DNA from: Salvia splendens
Lineage: Eukaryota > Streptophyta > Magnoliopsida > Lamiales > Lamiaceae
Direction: 5' to 3'
NCBI RefSeq assembly: GCF_004379255.2
Contig: NC_056035.1
Location: forward strand, 13,955,578-14,019,577
DNA: 64,000 bases
Part shown: piece by piece, positions 24,715 to 36,065 of the stretch
Layout of the letters: every line of letters begins with the position of its first letter
Position numbering within the stretch: the first letter of the stretch is position 1
Program-made: the position numbers and the translations under genes
The notes under the pieces: generated by a model
Told to the model about the DNA's origin: nothing
The model's input: the letters and a program-made list of their open reading frames with translations, nothing else
Databases searched by the model: none

Positions 24715-25955
24715 TGTAACGACCCGCTAAGCCGATATTATTAGAAACTATATTATTAGCTTAATTACATATATAAGTGACTCTTATGCGATTAAATCTG
24801 AGTTACTATAGATTGTCATCGTTGTTTGTTTGACGATAGACAAGTGAATATAATCCACAAATATATATAATACACCTATATGAATACAAAAAATTTAAAT
24901 AAATAAATAAATAAATAAGATCCCAAAACCATAATCTTGATGTCATCCAACAAAATTTAATACATCCTACGTTCTAAGAAAATCGGGTACTTCAACGCGG
25001 ACGGCCACGAACTTGAACCGATTATACCTACACCAATTAAATAAACAATTAAATAAATACTCAAATAATTACTTAAATAATTAAATAAAAAAAAGAGATA
25101 TGAGCAAATCCTGAAAGGATAAGTGAATCCGTAACATTTAATGCAAGGATAAGTGATGCCTACATTAAATTGCATAGCAGAAGAAATGATTATTCTCTGA
25201 CAAGAATAATGCATCTTTACGCCACTTACATCTCTACGCCACTAGCTATTTTTTTTAATGTATATGTATATATACATACAATCATTTTCACCTAGCCACA
25301 TCATAATCAAACTTTAAAAAAAATTCACAAAGAACAAAGGAGGGAGAGTTGCAGGTAATTGTAGGATCAAGTCCTCAATCCACCAACACTTTTTCACATC
25401 AAAAGGTAAACTCCAAGAACCCCCTTCTCTTTACACACGAATCATGCATACATCTTAAATTTAGAATCTGCCTAAGTGACACCAACAATACCAAGCAATA
25501 AGTAGACATGATCCCTAATATCCAAGTTCGTCAAATTCAGTAAATACAACAACTAAAATCCCACCACCTAAATTAACTACCGAGAATGAAAAAAAAACTT
25601 ATCTCTAGAATAAGAATTTGCCGGATTTTCGGCGATGGCTCTTTGGCAGCCCGGAGACGTCGAGGACAGCCCCACACCCCGATTCTTCATTAATTTCACC
25701 AACCTTCGCAAATTAAATTCCAAAAAACCTCAGATCTAAGACTTTAAATCCTCAGAAACTGAAATAAAAGAGGAAGAAATTTAAACAATTACACCTTACC
25801 TTTCGGGAGTTCAGCGAAAGGCAGCGGTCTCGGCTGTGGCGATGGCCAGCTATGCAAGGCGGGAGGAGGCCGAAGCCGCCACCTAAGCATGCACAGCGGC
25901 GGCGGCGGCGTGAGCATAGCCGAGGGAGAGAAGAGAAGGGAGAGGGGGAGAGAGG

Positions 25956-25986
<31 letters not shown>

Positions 25987-27699
25987 GAACTGACAGAGAG
26001 AGGGAGCATCGATCCGCTGCTGTTCGGAGACGGCCGGATTGCCGGGAGGAGGGCGGCGAAGCCGCTGCCTCTGCATGCCGGCGGTGAAGAGAGGAACCGA
26101 GGGAGAGAAGGGAGAAAGAGAGGAGGAGGAAGAAGGACCACCGCCGGAAGTGGCGGTAGTGCGACGACGGCACCGGAGGGAGGCTGGCGGCGGCGGTGGC
26201 GATGTGTGAAAGGGAGGGAGGCTGTGTGCATTTTGTGAAATGAGGGAGAAAGACAAGTGCTAGGGTATTTGAGTGTGCATCATTTAATTGGGCTCATTTA
26301 TTTTGGCTTCTGATTTAATTACTTGGGCCGTATTAAAAAAACATTGAGCCCAACAACTACTTGTGAATAATTTGGTACAACAGAAAAATAATTAAGAAGG
26401 GCCCAGATTCGAATTTAAATTATTTTGGGCTTAAAATAAATTGTTTAAGAAAGATGGGATATTTAGTTGCGATCCGAGTTGTTATAGTTTTACGTAAAAC
26501 TTATAGTGACGCATGGAATATCAACTTAGTCGGAGCCGAAAATAGAAAACGGACTAGTAATAAATAATGTAAGTTTTATAAACTTCTTAATAAATAATAT
26601 AATAATAATAGTAATAATGTTAAAAAAAACTAATAATAGTAGTAATAATAATAATAATAATAACAATAATAATAGATTAGTTTAAACCTTGAGATTTTCT
26701 TTCTTATTTAATTAGATTAGTTTAAAACTAAATTAGTATTTTCTTATTGTGATATTTTCAAAAGGGTACGTTCGCAAGTAAAGTCGGAACGAAAGATTCA
26801 AGTTAAGGGAACTAAGCGATCGAGGTGAGCTTTCCTATACTAAAAATACAAATCATATTTTATGAAAACACGAACACATGTTCGTGATTCTTAAAGATGT
26901 TGTTTTGCCATAAATGTTTTTGTATGATGTCTATCTGTTTGGCTAAGGCCAAAGGAATTATGAATGATGATATAAGTCGAATTCGGGTCCCAGTGAGGGT
27001 GGTGTCCCCGCTCGGACTAGTGTACACAAGCTGCCTCTGACATGTTGGGCAGAGCAGGTGATCGAGGAAGGTGGCCACCTTCCCGGCACATGAATGTAAG
27101 GGGACCGTGGGAGAACACCATCTCCACGGCACAATGTGATCAGATATGGCAAAGAATGGAAAGAACTTAGACTGCGCAGTCGAATAAAGATTTTTAGTAA
27201 GCTCAGGTCTTTTAAATAAAACTGCTGGGTGTTACTGTGATGATGGCTTGACAATATTTTCAAAAGTATATTTGTATTTTCGGCAATGTGTTCACTGAGT
27301 ACTTTTTGTACTCAGCCCTGCATATATTTCTAAATGTGCAGGTTGAGCAGCGAAGTGGTGGAGGAAGTGCTATTGAGACAAGACATTTAATTCAGTCAGA
27401 TTTTGACTCTCGGAGGTTCATGTCTTCATACATGGAGCCGCGTTCATTTGCTTCCGTTGTGCATTTTAAAAGACTCAAGTCTATTTTGTTCAAAACTCTG
27501 ATATTTTGAAATTTTTACAAACAAATACTTGAGTTTTCATGATCGAGTATCTTTTCTTCTATGTATCAGCACTTGATTAGTCATGTCTCGCAACCAATGT
27601 TTGATTTTATTTTCCCTTAATTCTTTCCCCGTTTCTTATACCCCCACCCCTAGTCACGGTTCTCCGACTATGCTATCCTTAGCAAGTGCGGTCGTGACA
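24715..27699 (+). repeat. 5' LTR of the Ty3-type retrotransposon
   Basis: TG...CA ends as described for the element. Around 25800-26240 it contains a GC-rich block with GCC/GGC and GA repeats. At 27297-27313 it has a GAGTAC-TTTTT-GTACTC hairpin, followed by AGCCCTGCAT and an acceptor-like ATGTGCAG|GTTGAG. The open frames through the GC-rich block differ between the two LTRs and are not taken as genes. Confidence 0.93.
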
Positions 27700-27702
27700 G
27701 AG

Positions 27703-27714
27703 TGGTATCAGAGC
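27703..27714 (+). other. Retrotransposon primer-binding site (tRNA-iMet)
   Basis: TGGTATCAGAGC starts three bases after the 5' LTR and is complementary to the 3' end of plant initiator tRNA-Met, the usual primer of many plant LTR elements. Confidence 0.9.
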
Positions 27715-29489
27715 ATTCTTTCTCGATCTGAACCCGAGAGTCTTCTTTGAAAATCTTTGGTCTAGCCTTGTTCCACTAGACTGTCTAATCGATGAAAATG
27801 CTCGTAGCACTCCCACCAATTGCGCTCAATGAGGAAAAATGTAACTTGTTCTTTTTCAAAAGAAAGTCAAGATGTTTAAAAGTTTGGAATGGAGAAATAA
27901 CTCATGCAGTTAATTTGAGTGAACAGATGAAAATACTGAGTTTAAAGAAAGAGTTGATGTTTCTTGATTTGGTAGCGTGCTTAAAGAAAGAGTTAGTATG
28001 TCTTTTCTTGGCTAAAGACTGTGAATGCATGAATAAAAGAAGTAACTTTCCTAAATTGAAAAAAAGTACTGAAATATGAAAGTATAAAGTATATGAGTCT
28101 GGTACCAATTGTTGAAATGATGTCTCTTTTTGAGTTTGTGAAATGATACCTCTTTTTGAGTAGTCATTGAATCATGTTGCTAGAATGGGGAAATCAAAAT
28201 TTCCAAGAACTTAGAATACTTAGTTATGCGTTCCTTCTAGAACACAATATGAACTCGAACTTAGAAATATAGTATTAAGATTTCTCGCTTTCTCGAGCGA
28301 CGAAAAGAAAGTACGTGATAGAAAGAAACTTCGTCACGAGAAAAGCACTCCAACATAGAACAAAACGATGTTTCTAGAAAGATGATGGAGGTTGGATGCC
28401 ATTTTCTACATCCCAATGACATGAATAATCTGGGTTAACCATTGTCTTTCTTGACAATCCAATCACTCCAAAGGATCGTACCTTTGATCCAACTAAACGA
28501 TATACACATACATAGCAAGAGAATGTGATTACAATGTAAACAAATAACCTAGCTCTACAATATAAGTAAACAGAAACGACGTGTTACGAGGATGAGCGTT
28601 ATGACGAACCAAGAGTACCAAAGAGTCGTAATCCCCACATATGGTCATCCGACGTGATCGTAAAGTGAAAGTACCTTGTGACCAAAGTTTCCCATATCTC
28701 ATTTACCATCCTCTATAAAGAGTTAAACAACGGAGTATCACCATCGTAGTTAACCAGGAAGATTCATCAGCAACGCTTACTTGGATTCCTATAAATTCCA
28801 TTTCCTCGCTTTCCCCTAATCAAAATATTTTTGTTGAATTAAGATATTAAATGACTTCTTTTGCAAGGTAATGTGTCATTATTTTTTTCCCTTCTATGTC
28901 AAGGTTGTGAATCACTTTCAGTTTTGAGCTTGCTCCCTCATGTTTTCTGATAACCTCCAGTGACTACGGTCCTTCTTTACTTGTTCTGTATAAAAGCAAT
29001 ACTTTGACTCTCTGAATTCTTGCCACCAAACTCCTATACTAGGAGTTAATTTATTTATAGCCATCAGAATGAACATGTTTTCCTAAACTATTGTTTCTTC
29101 AATGATAATATTCTTTAAATATCATTAGTAGACCTTTAGTGTTTTCAAAGGTACTTGCTGACACTCATTAATTTATAAAGAATAGCCACCTCTACTTAAT
29201 CCCACTATAATTATTCCATCATGCTTTGAGCTCTTTAGCAACTCCAAGTCTAAAGTAATTTGCTCTCTTCCCGAACTAGTATGCTCTGGTTGTCTTCTCT
29301 ACTAGTTAATTTCCGTGATTTAGTTATAAACTTTGTGAATTCATTAACGTGATATAGTATCACGATGTTGTTGACCCAAAAGGGTAGTTCCTTGTTATTC
29401 TTCTTTCTCTCAAATACACTTGAGCGCAATCATTTTCCATCTTACTGTATTGGAGCAACCATTTGGTGAGACCTTAAACATTTTAATTT

Positions 29490-29660
29490 TTTTTTAAATT
29501 AACTTCATATATTTATATCATATATATGAAGGAGGAAATTACAAATCAACTCCTATAACAAGGAGGAAAGACAAATTACGCCACCCAGGGTTCGAACTCG
29601 AGACCTCCAGGATGGACGCAGTATCCAGCACCCTTTACCGCTAGGCCAAGGGGCTTGGAT
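29490..29660 (-). mobile_element. tRNA-derived SINE nested in the retrotransposon
   Basis: Read on the minus strand, the body starts CCAAGCCCCTTGGCCTAGCGG. It shows a box A (TGGCCTAGCGGTAAAGG) and a box B (GAGTTCGAACCCTGG) at tRNA-like spacing, then a non-tRNA part and an A-rich tail. A 17-bp flanking duplication with one mismatch (CTTAAACATTTTAATTT at 29473-29489, CTTAAACCTTTTAATTT at 29661-29677) marks target-primed insertion. It inserted after the retrotransposon internal region formed. Confidence 0.88.
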
Positions 29661-30494
29661 CTTAAACCTTTTAATTTGACCCTTTGTGTTTTCAGACATA
29701 TTGACAAGCTCTTTGTTTTACACGAGTACTCTCATCTTCTGAATTCAAATATGACTGTTGTCTCTTGATTTGAGCTTTTCTACAAGCTCCATGTTAAAGC
29801 TGGCACATTGCTTCTCCCTTGGCTAGTTTCCTCTTGTTGCCCTCTTTATTAGTTAGTTTCCCTGAATTGCTTATAAACTCAAAAAAAAAATCGTTGATAT
29901 GATCTTCTATCACAGTGTTGTCGAGCAAATTGCAATTGTTTGTTTTCCTATTATTTTCAAATCCATTTGTAACCAACCATCTCAGGTCTTCCTGTTATTA
30001 TCTAGGGATACTAGAAACTTTTCTACTTCACTGTTCATTTTGATTATATTATTGGCAGCTTATTATTGACATCTACATTCTATTCATCATACCCTTACTT
30101 TCGCAATCTATTCCATCTGGCAAGCTCTTCCCACAATAAAATTTCCATGTTCTATGGGTATAGCTCAAGCCCTTTGAAGTTGTATCTTTTCTTTTCCGGG
30201 GGTGAGCATAATGAGCTCAATTGAGCCTAGTCTTCGCATTTCATAAAAACCTTTGTTGCAAGCAACTGGTGAGAGTTTGTGGTGAACCAAATACTCAAGT
30301 AATTGAAATAATTATAATCGTTTTGTTTTCGTGGTTACCTTGGAGCCTACTACCCAAAGCAAGAACGATTCGAATATATCTCTTGGAGTCCCAAATTCAG
30401 TTCCTATCAAAGTTAAAATGGTTAGATCAACTCTATATTTCCTCGCGTGAGACCCTCATGGGAAGCAACACATTGACCACTGCAGAAAAAAAAA

Positions 30495-30701
30495 GTGATT
30501 CACCACGAAGAAATCGCTCTAAAGTCTGACCTGAGTTACGAAGAAAAGCCGGTAGAAATACTAGATCGAAAGGTGCAGCAACTTCGGAATAAGTCGATTA
30601 CTACAGTGAAGGTTTTGTGGAAAAACCACGGACAGGAAGAAGCAACACAGGAGCTAGAAGAGAAAATGAAGGAGAAATATCCCGAGGTTTTTATTTAAAT
30701 A
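30495..30701 (+). pseudogene. 3' remnant of a Ty3/gypsy polyprotein (integrase tail / chromodomain-like)
   Basis: The frame reads SYEEKPVEILDRKVQQLRNK then VKVLWKNHGQEEATQELEEKM and stops 44 bases before the 3' LTR. This matches by eye the C-terminal YEExPVxILDRKxxxLRNK...VKVLWRNHxxEEATWE pattern of plant gypsy integrase tails. The normal Trp in EEATWE reads Gln here. Everything upstream of it (gag, protease, RT, RNase H, integrase core) is missing or unrecognisable. Confidence 0.75.
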
Positions 30702-30729
30702 CATCCTAAATTTCGGAACGAAATTTCTT

Positions 30730-30744
30730 TTAAGAGGGGTAGAA
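30730..30744 (+). other. Retrotransposon polypurine tract
   Basis: A purine-rich run (TAAGAGGGGTAGAA) ends exactly where the 3' LTR starts, as expected for the plus-strand primer. Confidence 0.8.
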
Positions 30745-33708
30745 TGTAACGACCCACTAAGCCGATATTATTAGAAACTATATTATTAGCTTAATTACCT
30801 ATATAAGTGACTTTTATGCGATTAAATCTGAGTTACTATAGATTGTCATCGTTGTTTGTTTGACGATAGACAAGTGAATATAATCCACAAATATATATAA
30901 TACACCTATATGAATACAATAAATTTAAATAAATAAATAAATAGATAAGATCCCAAAACCAAATCTTGATGTCATCCAACAAAATTTAATACATCCTACG
31001 TTCTAAGAAAATCGGGTACTTCAACGAGGACGGCCACGAACTTGAACCGATTATACCTACACAAATTAAATAAACAATTAAATAAATACTCAAATAATTA
31101 CTTAAATAATTAAATAAAAAAAAGAGATTTGAGCAAATCCTGAAAGGATAAGTGAATCCGTAACATTTAATGCAAGGATAAGTGAAGTCGTAGCATTTAA
31201 TGCCTACATTAAATTGCATAGCAGAAGAAATGATTATTCTCTGACAAGAATAATGCATCTTTACGCCACTTACATCTCTACGCCACTTGCCATTTTTTTA
31301 ATGTATATGTATATATACATACAATCATTTTCACCTAGCCACATCATAATCAAACTTTAAAAAAATTCACATAGAACAGAGGAGGGAGAGTTGCATGTAA
31401 TTGTAGGATCAAGTCCTCAATCCACCAACACTTTTTCGCATCAAAAGGTAAACTCCAAGAACCCCCTTCTCTTTACACACGAATCATGCATACATCTTAA
31501 ATTTAGAATCTGCCTAAGTGACACCAACAATACCAAGCAATAAGTAGACATGATCCCTAATATCCAAGTTCGTCAAATTCAGTAAATACAACAACTAAAA
31601 TCCCACCACCTAAATTAACTACCGAGAATGAAAAAAAAAACTTATCTCTAGAATAAGAATTTGCCGGATTTTCGGCGATGGCTCTTTGGCAGCCCGGAGA
31701 CGTCGAGGACAGCCCCACACCCCGATTCTTCATTAATTTCACCAACCTTCGCAAATTAAATTCCAAAAAACCTCAGATCTAAGACTTTAAATCCTTAGAA
31801 ACTGAAATAAAAGAGGAAGAAATTTAAACAATTACACCTTACCTCTCGGGAGTTCAGCGAGGGGCAGCGGTCTCGGCTGTGGCGGTGGCCAGCGATGCAA
31901 GGCGAGGAGGAGGCCGAAGCCGCCGCCTGTGCATGCACAGCGGCGGCGGCGGCGGCGGCGGCGTGAGCATAGCCGAGGGAGAGAAGAGAAGGGAGAGGGG
32001 GAGAGAGAGAGAGAGAGGGAGCACCGATCCGCTGCTGTCCGGAGACGGCCGGACTGTCGGGAGGAGGGCGGCGAAGCCGCTGCCTCTGCATGCCGGCGGT
32101 GAAGAGAGGAACCAAGGGAAAGAATGGAGAAAGAGAGGAGGAGGAAGAAGGACCACCGCCGGAAGTGGCGATGGCGCGACGACGGCACCGGAGGGAGGCT
32201 GGCGGCGGCGGTGGCGATGTGTGAAAGGGAGGGAGGCTGTGTGCATTTTGTGAAATGAGGGAGAAAGACAAGTGCTAGGGTATTTGAGTGTGCATCATTT
32301 AATTGGGCTCATTTATTTAGGCTTCTGATATAATTACTTGGGCCGTATTAAAAAAAACATTGAGCCCAACTACTTGTGAATAATTTGGTACAACAGAAAA
32401 TAATTAAGAAGGGCCCAGATTCGAATTTAAATTATTTTGGGCTTAAAATAAATTATTTAAGAAAGATGGGATATTTAGTTGCGATCCGAGTTGTTATAGT
32501 TTTACGTAAAACTTATAGTGACGCATGGAATATCAACTTAGTCAGAGCCGAAAATAGAAAACGGACTAGTAATAAATAATGTAAGTTTTAGAAACTTCTT
32601 AATAAATAATATAATAATAATAGTAATAATGTTAAAAAAAACTAATAATAGTAGTAATAATAATAATAATAACAATAATAATAGATTAGTTTAAACCTTG
32701 AGATTTTCTTTCTTATTTAATTAGATTAGTTTAAAACTAAATTAGTATTTTCCTATTGTGATATTTTCAAAAGGGTACGTTCGCAAGTAAAGTCGGAACG
32801 AAAGATTCAAGTTAAGGGAACTAAGCGATCGAGGTGAGCTTTCCTATACTAAAAATACAAATCGTATTTTATGAAAACACGAACACGTGTTCGTGATTGT
32901 TAATGATGTTGTCTTGCCATAAATATTTTTGTATGATGCATATCTGTTTGGCTAAGGCCAAAGGAATTATGAATGATGATATAAGTCGAATTCGGGTCCC
33001 AGTGAGGGTGGTGTCCCCGCTCGGACTAGTGTACACAAGCTACCTCTGACATGTTGGGCAGAGTAGGTGACCGAGGAAGGTGGCCACCTTCCCGGCACAT
33101 GAATGTAAGGTGACCGTGGGAGAACACCATCTCCACGGCACAATGTGATCAGATATGGCAAAAAATGGAAAGAACTTAGACTGCGCAGTCGAATAAACAT
33201 TTTTAGTAAGCTCAGGTCTTTTAAATAAAACCACGGGGTGTTACTGTGATGATGGCTTGATAATATTTTCAAAAGTATATTTGTATTTTCGGGAATGTGT
33301 TCACTGAGTACTTTTTGTACTCAGCCCTGCATATATTTCTAAATGTGCAGGTTGAGCAGTGAAGTGGTGGAGGAAGTGCTATTGAGACAAGACATTTAAT
33401 TCAGTCAGATTTTGACTCTCGGAGGTTCATGTCTTCATACATGGAACCGCGTTCATTTGCTTCCGTTGTGCATTTTAAACGGCTCAAGTCTATTTTGTTC
33501 AAAACTCTGATATTTTGAAATTTTTACAAACAAATACTTGAGTTTTCATGATCGAGTATCTTTTCTTCTATGTATCTGCACTTGATTAGTCATGTCTCGC
33601 AACCAATGTTTGATTTTATTTTCCCTTAATTATTTCCCCGCTTCTTATACCCCCACCCCTAGTCACGGTTCCCCGACTATGCTATCCTTAGTAAGTGCGG
33701 TCGTGACA
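30745..33708 (+). repeat. 3' LTR of the Ty3-type retrotransposon
   Basis: Direct repeat of 24715-27699. It is followed by the target duplication TGCAT and then the right end of Harbinger element A. It keeps the hairpin (33306-33322) and the donor/acceptor-like pair spaced exactly as in the 5' LTR. Confidence 0.93.
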
Positions 33709-33845
33709 TGCATCGGGCGGACTATCGTCCGCCCCACTTTGGATGTTCTAATAATAGTGAAAATAATATTATTGTGGGAAAGACTCTAGAAGATCGTGGA
33801 GTATTATTGAACAATTAAACAAGAGTAAATTTAGAAGTCTGGTAC

Positions 33846-34709
33846 TAGGGCTGGCAAATCGTGCGGATTGGGTCGTTATCGGGTTGACCCGTTAACGACC
33901 CAATCCAATAAGGCCAAACCCGAACACGAATCCGATCCGCCACCTCCAAATCCGGACACGATCCTAACACGATAGCGACACGAACCGCTTTGGGTTGACC
34001 CGACACGACCGCAACACGATATCAGATTTCAGATTAAAAATGTGAGAGAGAGGTCGCAAAGGAGGCAGGCGCTGACAGAGCTTCACCAAATCAGAACGGC
34101 GATCCGCCGAAAACGGAAGAGAATGAGAGTGAGAGTGAGAGTGAGCTGAGAGGGAACCCGATTTGTGGAAAAAAAAAAGGCCACTCCGGCGTGGATTCGC
34201 CGGAGGAGAGTGAACAGCGGTGGCGAATTCGCAGAAGACCGCGAGGGAAGAGAGAAGCGAGAGATGAGAGAGAGAGTTCTCCATAGATGTGAGGGAATCC
34301 GACAGAGGGAGTGAGAATTACCGAGAGGATGGCGTGAGTTTGAGGAGAGGAAAGAAGAGGCACCGCCGTTCTGTTTTATCAATTGGGGATTTTTTTCTCA
34401 TGGATGAGGGAATAATGGAGAAGAGGGAGTACTATTGAGGGAGGTAATTCTAATTTCTAAACCCTAATCTATTTTTTTATTATTTTTCTAAGTGAAAGTG
34501 ACTAAATTAAATCTAATAAAAAATAAAAATAATAAAATATTAATTTTTAATAGGTTACCTGCATCCGACCAGCATCCGACCCGAATTTTTCGTGTTCTTA
34601 TTGGGTCAACCCAATAATGACCTGTATCCAATAAGACTTGATTCAAACCCAATTATTTCGTGTGGATTCGTGTCGAATTATCGTGTTGTGTCAAAAATTG
34701 TCAGCCCTA
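33846..34709. mobile_element. Non-autonomous hAT element
   Basis: The ends TAGGGCTGGCAAATCGTG and, inverted, TAGGGCTGACAATTTTTGAC match at their outer parts. An 8-bp target duplication with one mismatch flanks them (TCTGGTAC / TCTGATAC). Subterminal GGGTCGTTATCGGGTTGAC-like motifs are mirrored at the other end. The middle (34020-34400) is a purine-rich block on the plus strand with only low-complexity frames. No transposase. Confidence 0.88.
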
Positions 34710-34717
34710 TCTGATAC

Positions 34718-35530
34718 TGTTATTTATAAATAAAAATATTGTACTACTGTACTAACACTACAAGAGAGAGAGAAAATATGTATACACAAAGAGAAAAAAG
34801 AAGGGCACCTTTTATTCATCTTTTTGGCTAACATGACCTTACCTTCAACATTTTTGCAAAGTCTATTTTTGTCATATCTTTACGGATGCTTTTGTGGTAT
34901 GATAATATTTCACCTACCCAAAAAAACAACAAAACAAAACTTTTAATTTTCAAATAAAAAACATTAAAGAAAAAAATGTAATAGCACGCACTGTCCACAA
35001 TTTTGTGTGTAATTTGTATACATGTGTAACTTGGTGGTATGGATGGTGTTCAGCTTTTCAAAGAGGCAATACTATCACAATTTATAATTTATTTTTACGA
35101 AGCCTATTACAAGAAAGCATGTTTATAGTCTTTTAATTAAAGAATTATTTAAAGAATATAAAGTTAATAGGAGTATGTTTTATTAATTTAAAAAATGTTC
35201 TCAGAGAGAAAAAGGGAGTAGTATATACTTTCGCAACAATTCACCGTCAAGACTATTAGGAAACCAATATGATACATTGATTATCCAACTTAATACCCAA
35301 TCGTACCTCGGAACAATAAAATTGAGTATTGGAAATTACATACTGAATTGTAGCCCAGAAAGCCCCAATTTTTTATAAGAAAACAAACAAATTAATAGAA
35401 ATTAGGGCAACCTCAAAATGCACATGTTATAAAAGGTTCAAGCTCATTTTCATTTCATTTAAATATTAAGATATTAGTGAGATTCACACTAAAGCCTTCA
35501 TAAAATAACAAGATTGCTTAATCCCAAATA
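34718..35530. other. AT-rich intergenic DNA
   Basis: No gene or element ends recognised between the hAT element and the 3' end of the SAP gene. Confidence 0.5.
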
Positions 35531-36065
35531 AGCAGAAAGAAAATTCCACAGAAGATGAAGACCAACACTTGCAAAGAAGCCAACCAGCAGCATGTATCAT
35601 CGGGTGAGAAATGGCGAACGACCAAACATACCCGCTTGCTTCGAATCCATCTGCATCATGTGGTGGTTTGATGCAGAAACACGTACTCTTTTCGCAACAC
35701 AGAGCATAATGATCAATATGCGAGTTTGAGTTGTTTTTTTAAGATGAATACGGTGTGGAAGAGATGCGAATGCAATGAGCAAAGGGGCGTAAAATGCATA
35801 GTAACAAGATTGCCGAGTCATGAATTTTATAATAACTTGATTTTGAGCCAGCAAATAACAACTTACACACTGGATGAACCAAGATGATCTAGTAAATGTG
35901 CAACAACTGAAAGGTTCGTAGAATGCAAGAAAACGAAACCCCAAATACCACCGCCTTACTTACCCCACCCAACCTAGATGAACTAGACAGCATTGAATAT
36001 AATGGCCAGGCCAACTTACACAAAGATGTACAAAGTGAGCATCATGTTTCTCTTCATGGCTACTA

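Larger units (their letters stand above)
24715..33708 (+). mobile_element. Non-autonomous Ty3-type LTR retrotransposon (LARD-like)
   Basis: Two long direct repeats, 24715-27699 (2985 bp) and 30745-33708 (2964 bp), both begin TGTAACGACCC and end GGTCGTGACA. The 5-bp duplication TGCAT lies at 24710-24714 and 33709-33713. A primer site matching initiator tRNA-Met follows the left LTR, and a polypurine tract (AAGAGGGGTAGAA) precedes the right LTR. The internal 3 kb has no gag or pol, only a remnant near its 3' end resembling the tail of a Ty3/gypsy polyprotein. LTRs are very similar by eye, differing by point changes, microsatellite length and one indel of about 25 bp near 25140/31180. The insertion is thus probably not old. 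Confidence 0.95.
23092..33748. mobile_element. PIF/Harbinger element A, split by an LTR retrotransposon
   Basis: The left end GAGCATCCACAATGGGGGC and right end GTCCGCCCCACTTTGGATGTTC (reading inward GAACATCCAAAGTG) form a PIF-type terminal repeat. The element proper is 23092-24714 plus 33714-33748; the rest is a later retrotransposon insertion. It carries a decayed ORF1 on the minus strand. Near its right end a perfect inverted repeat of 18 bp (24556-24573 with 24589-24606) can form a strong hairpin. A clean 3-bp target duplication was not found at the outer ends. Confidence 0.75.

Noticed and set aside
25752..26256. Long open frames rich in Pro/Ser/Arg in the 5' LTR
   Set aside because: The matching frames in the 3' LTR are changed by GA and GGC repeat length, so the frame is not conserved. 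Several frames on both strands are open at once, typical of GC-rich simple sequence.
29570..29660. A genuine tRNA gene suggested by GGTTCGAA and TAGCGG boxes
   Set aside because: The acceptor stem and clover-leaf arms cannot be formed, and the sequence continues into a SINE-type body with an A tail and target duplication.
31795..32271. Same open frames in the 3' LTR
   Set aside because: Same reason as for the 5' LTR: low-complexity composition and frame change relative to the other copy.
34083..34382. Overlapping minus-strand frames in the hAT element
   Set aside because: Ser/His/Leu-rich low-complexity frames from a purine-rich tract; no transposase motifs.
35597..35944. 115-codon minus-strand frame downstream of the SAP stop codon
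   Set aside because: Lies in the probable SAP 3' UTR and shows no domain or coding-like composition.
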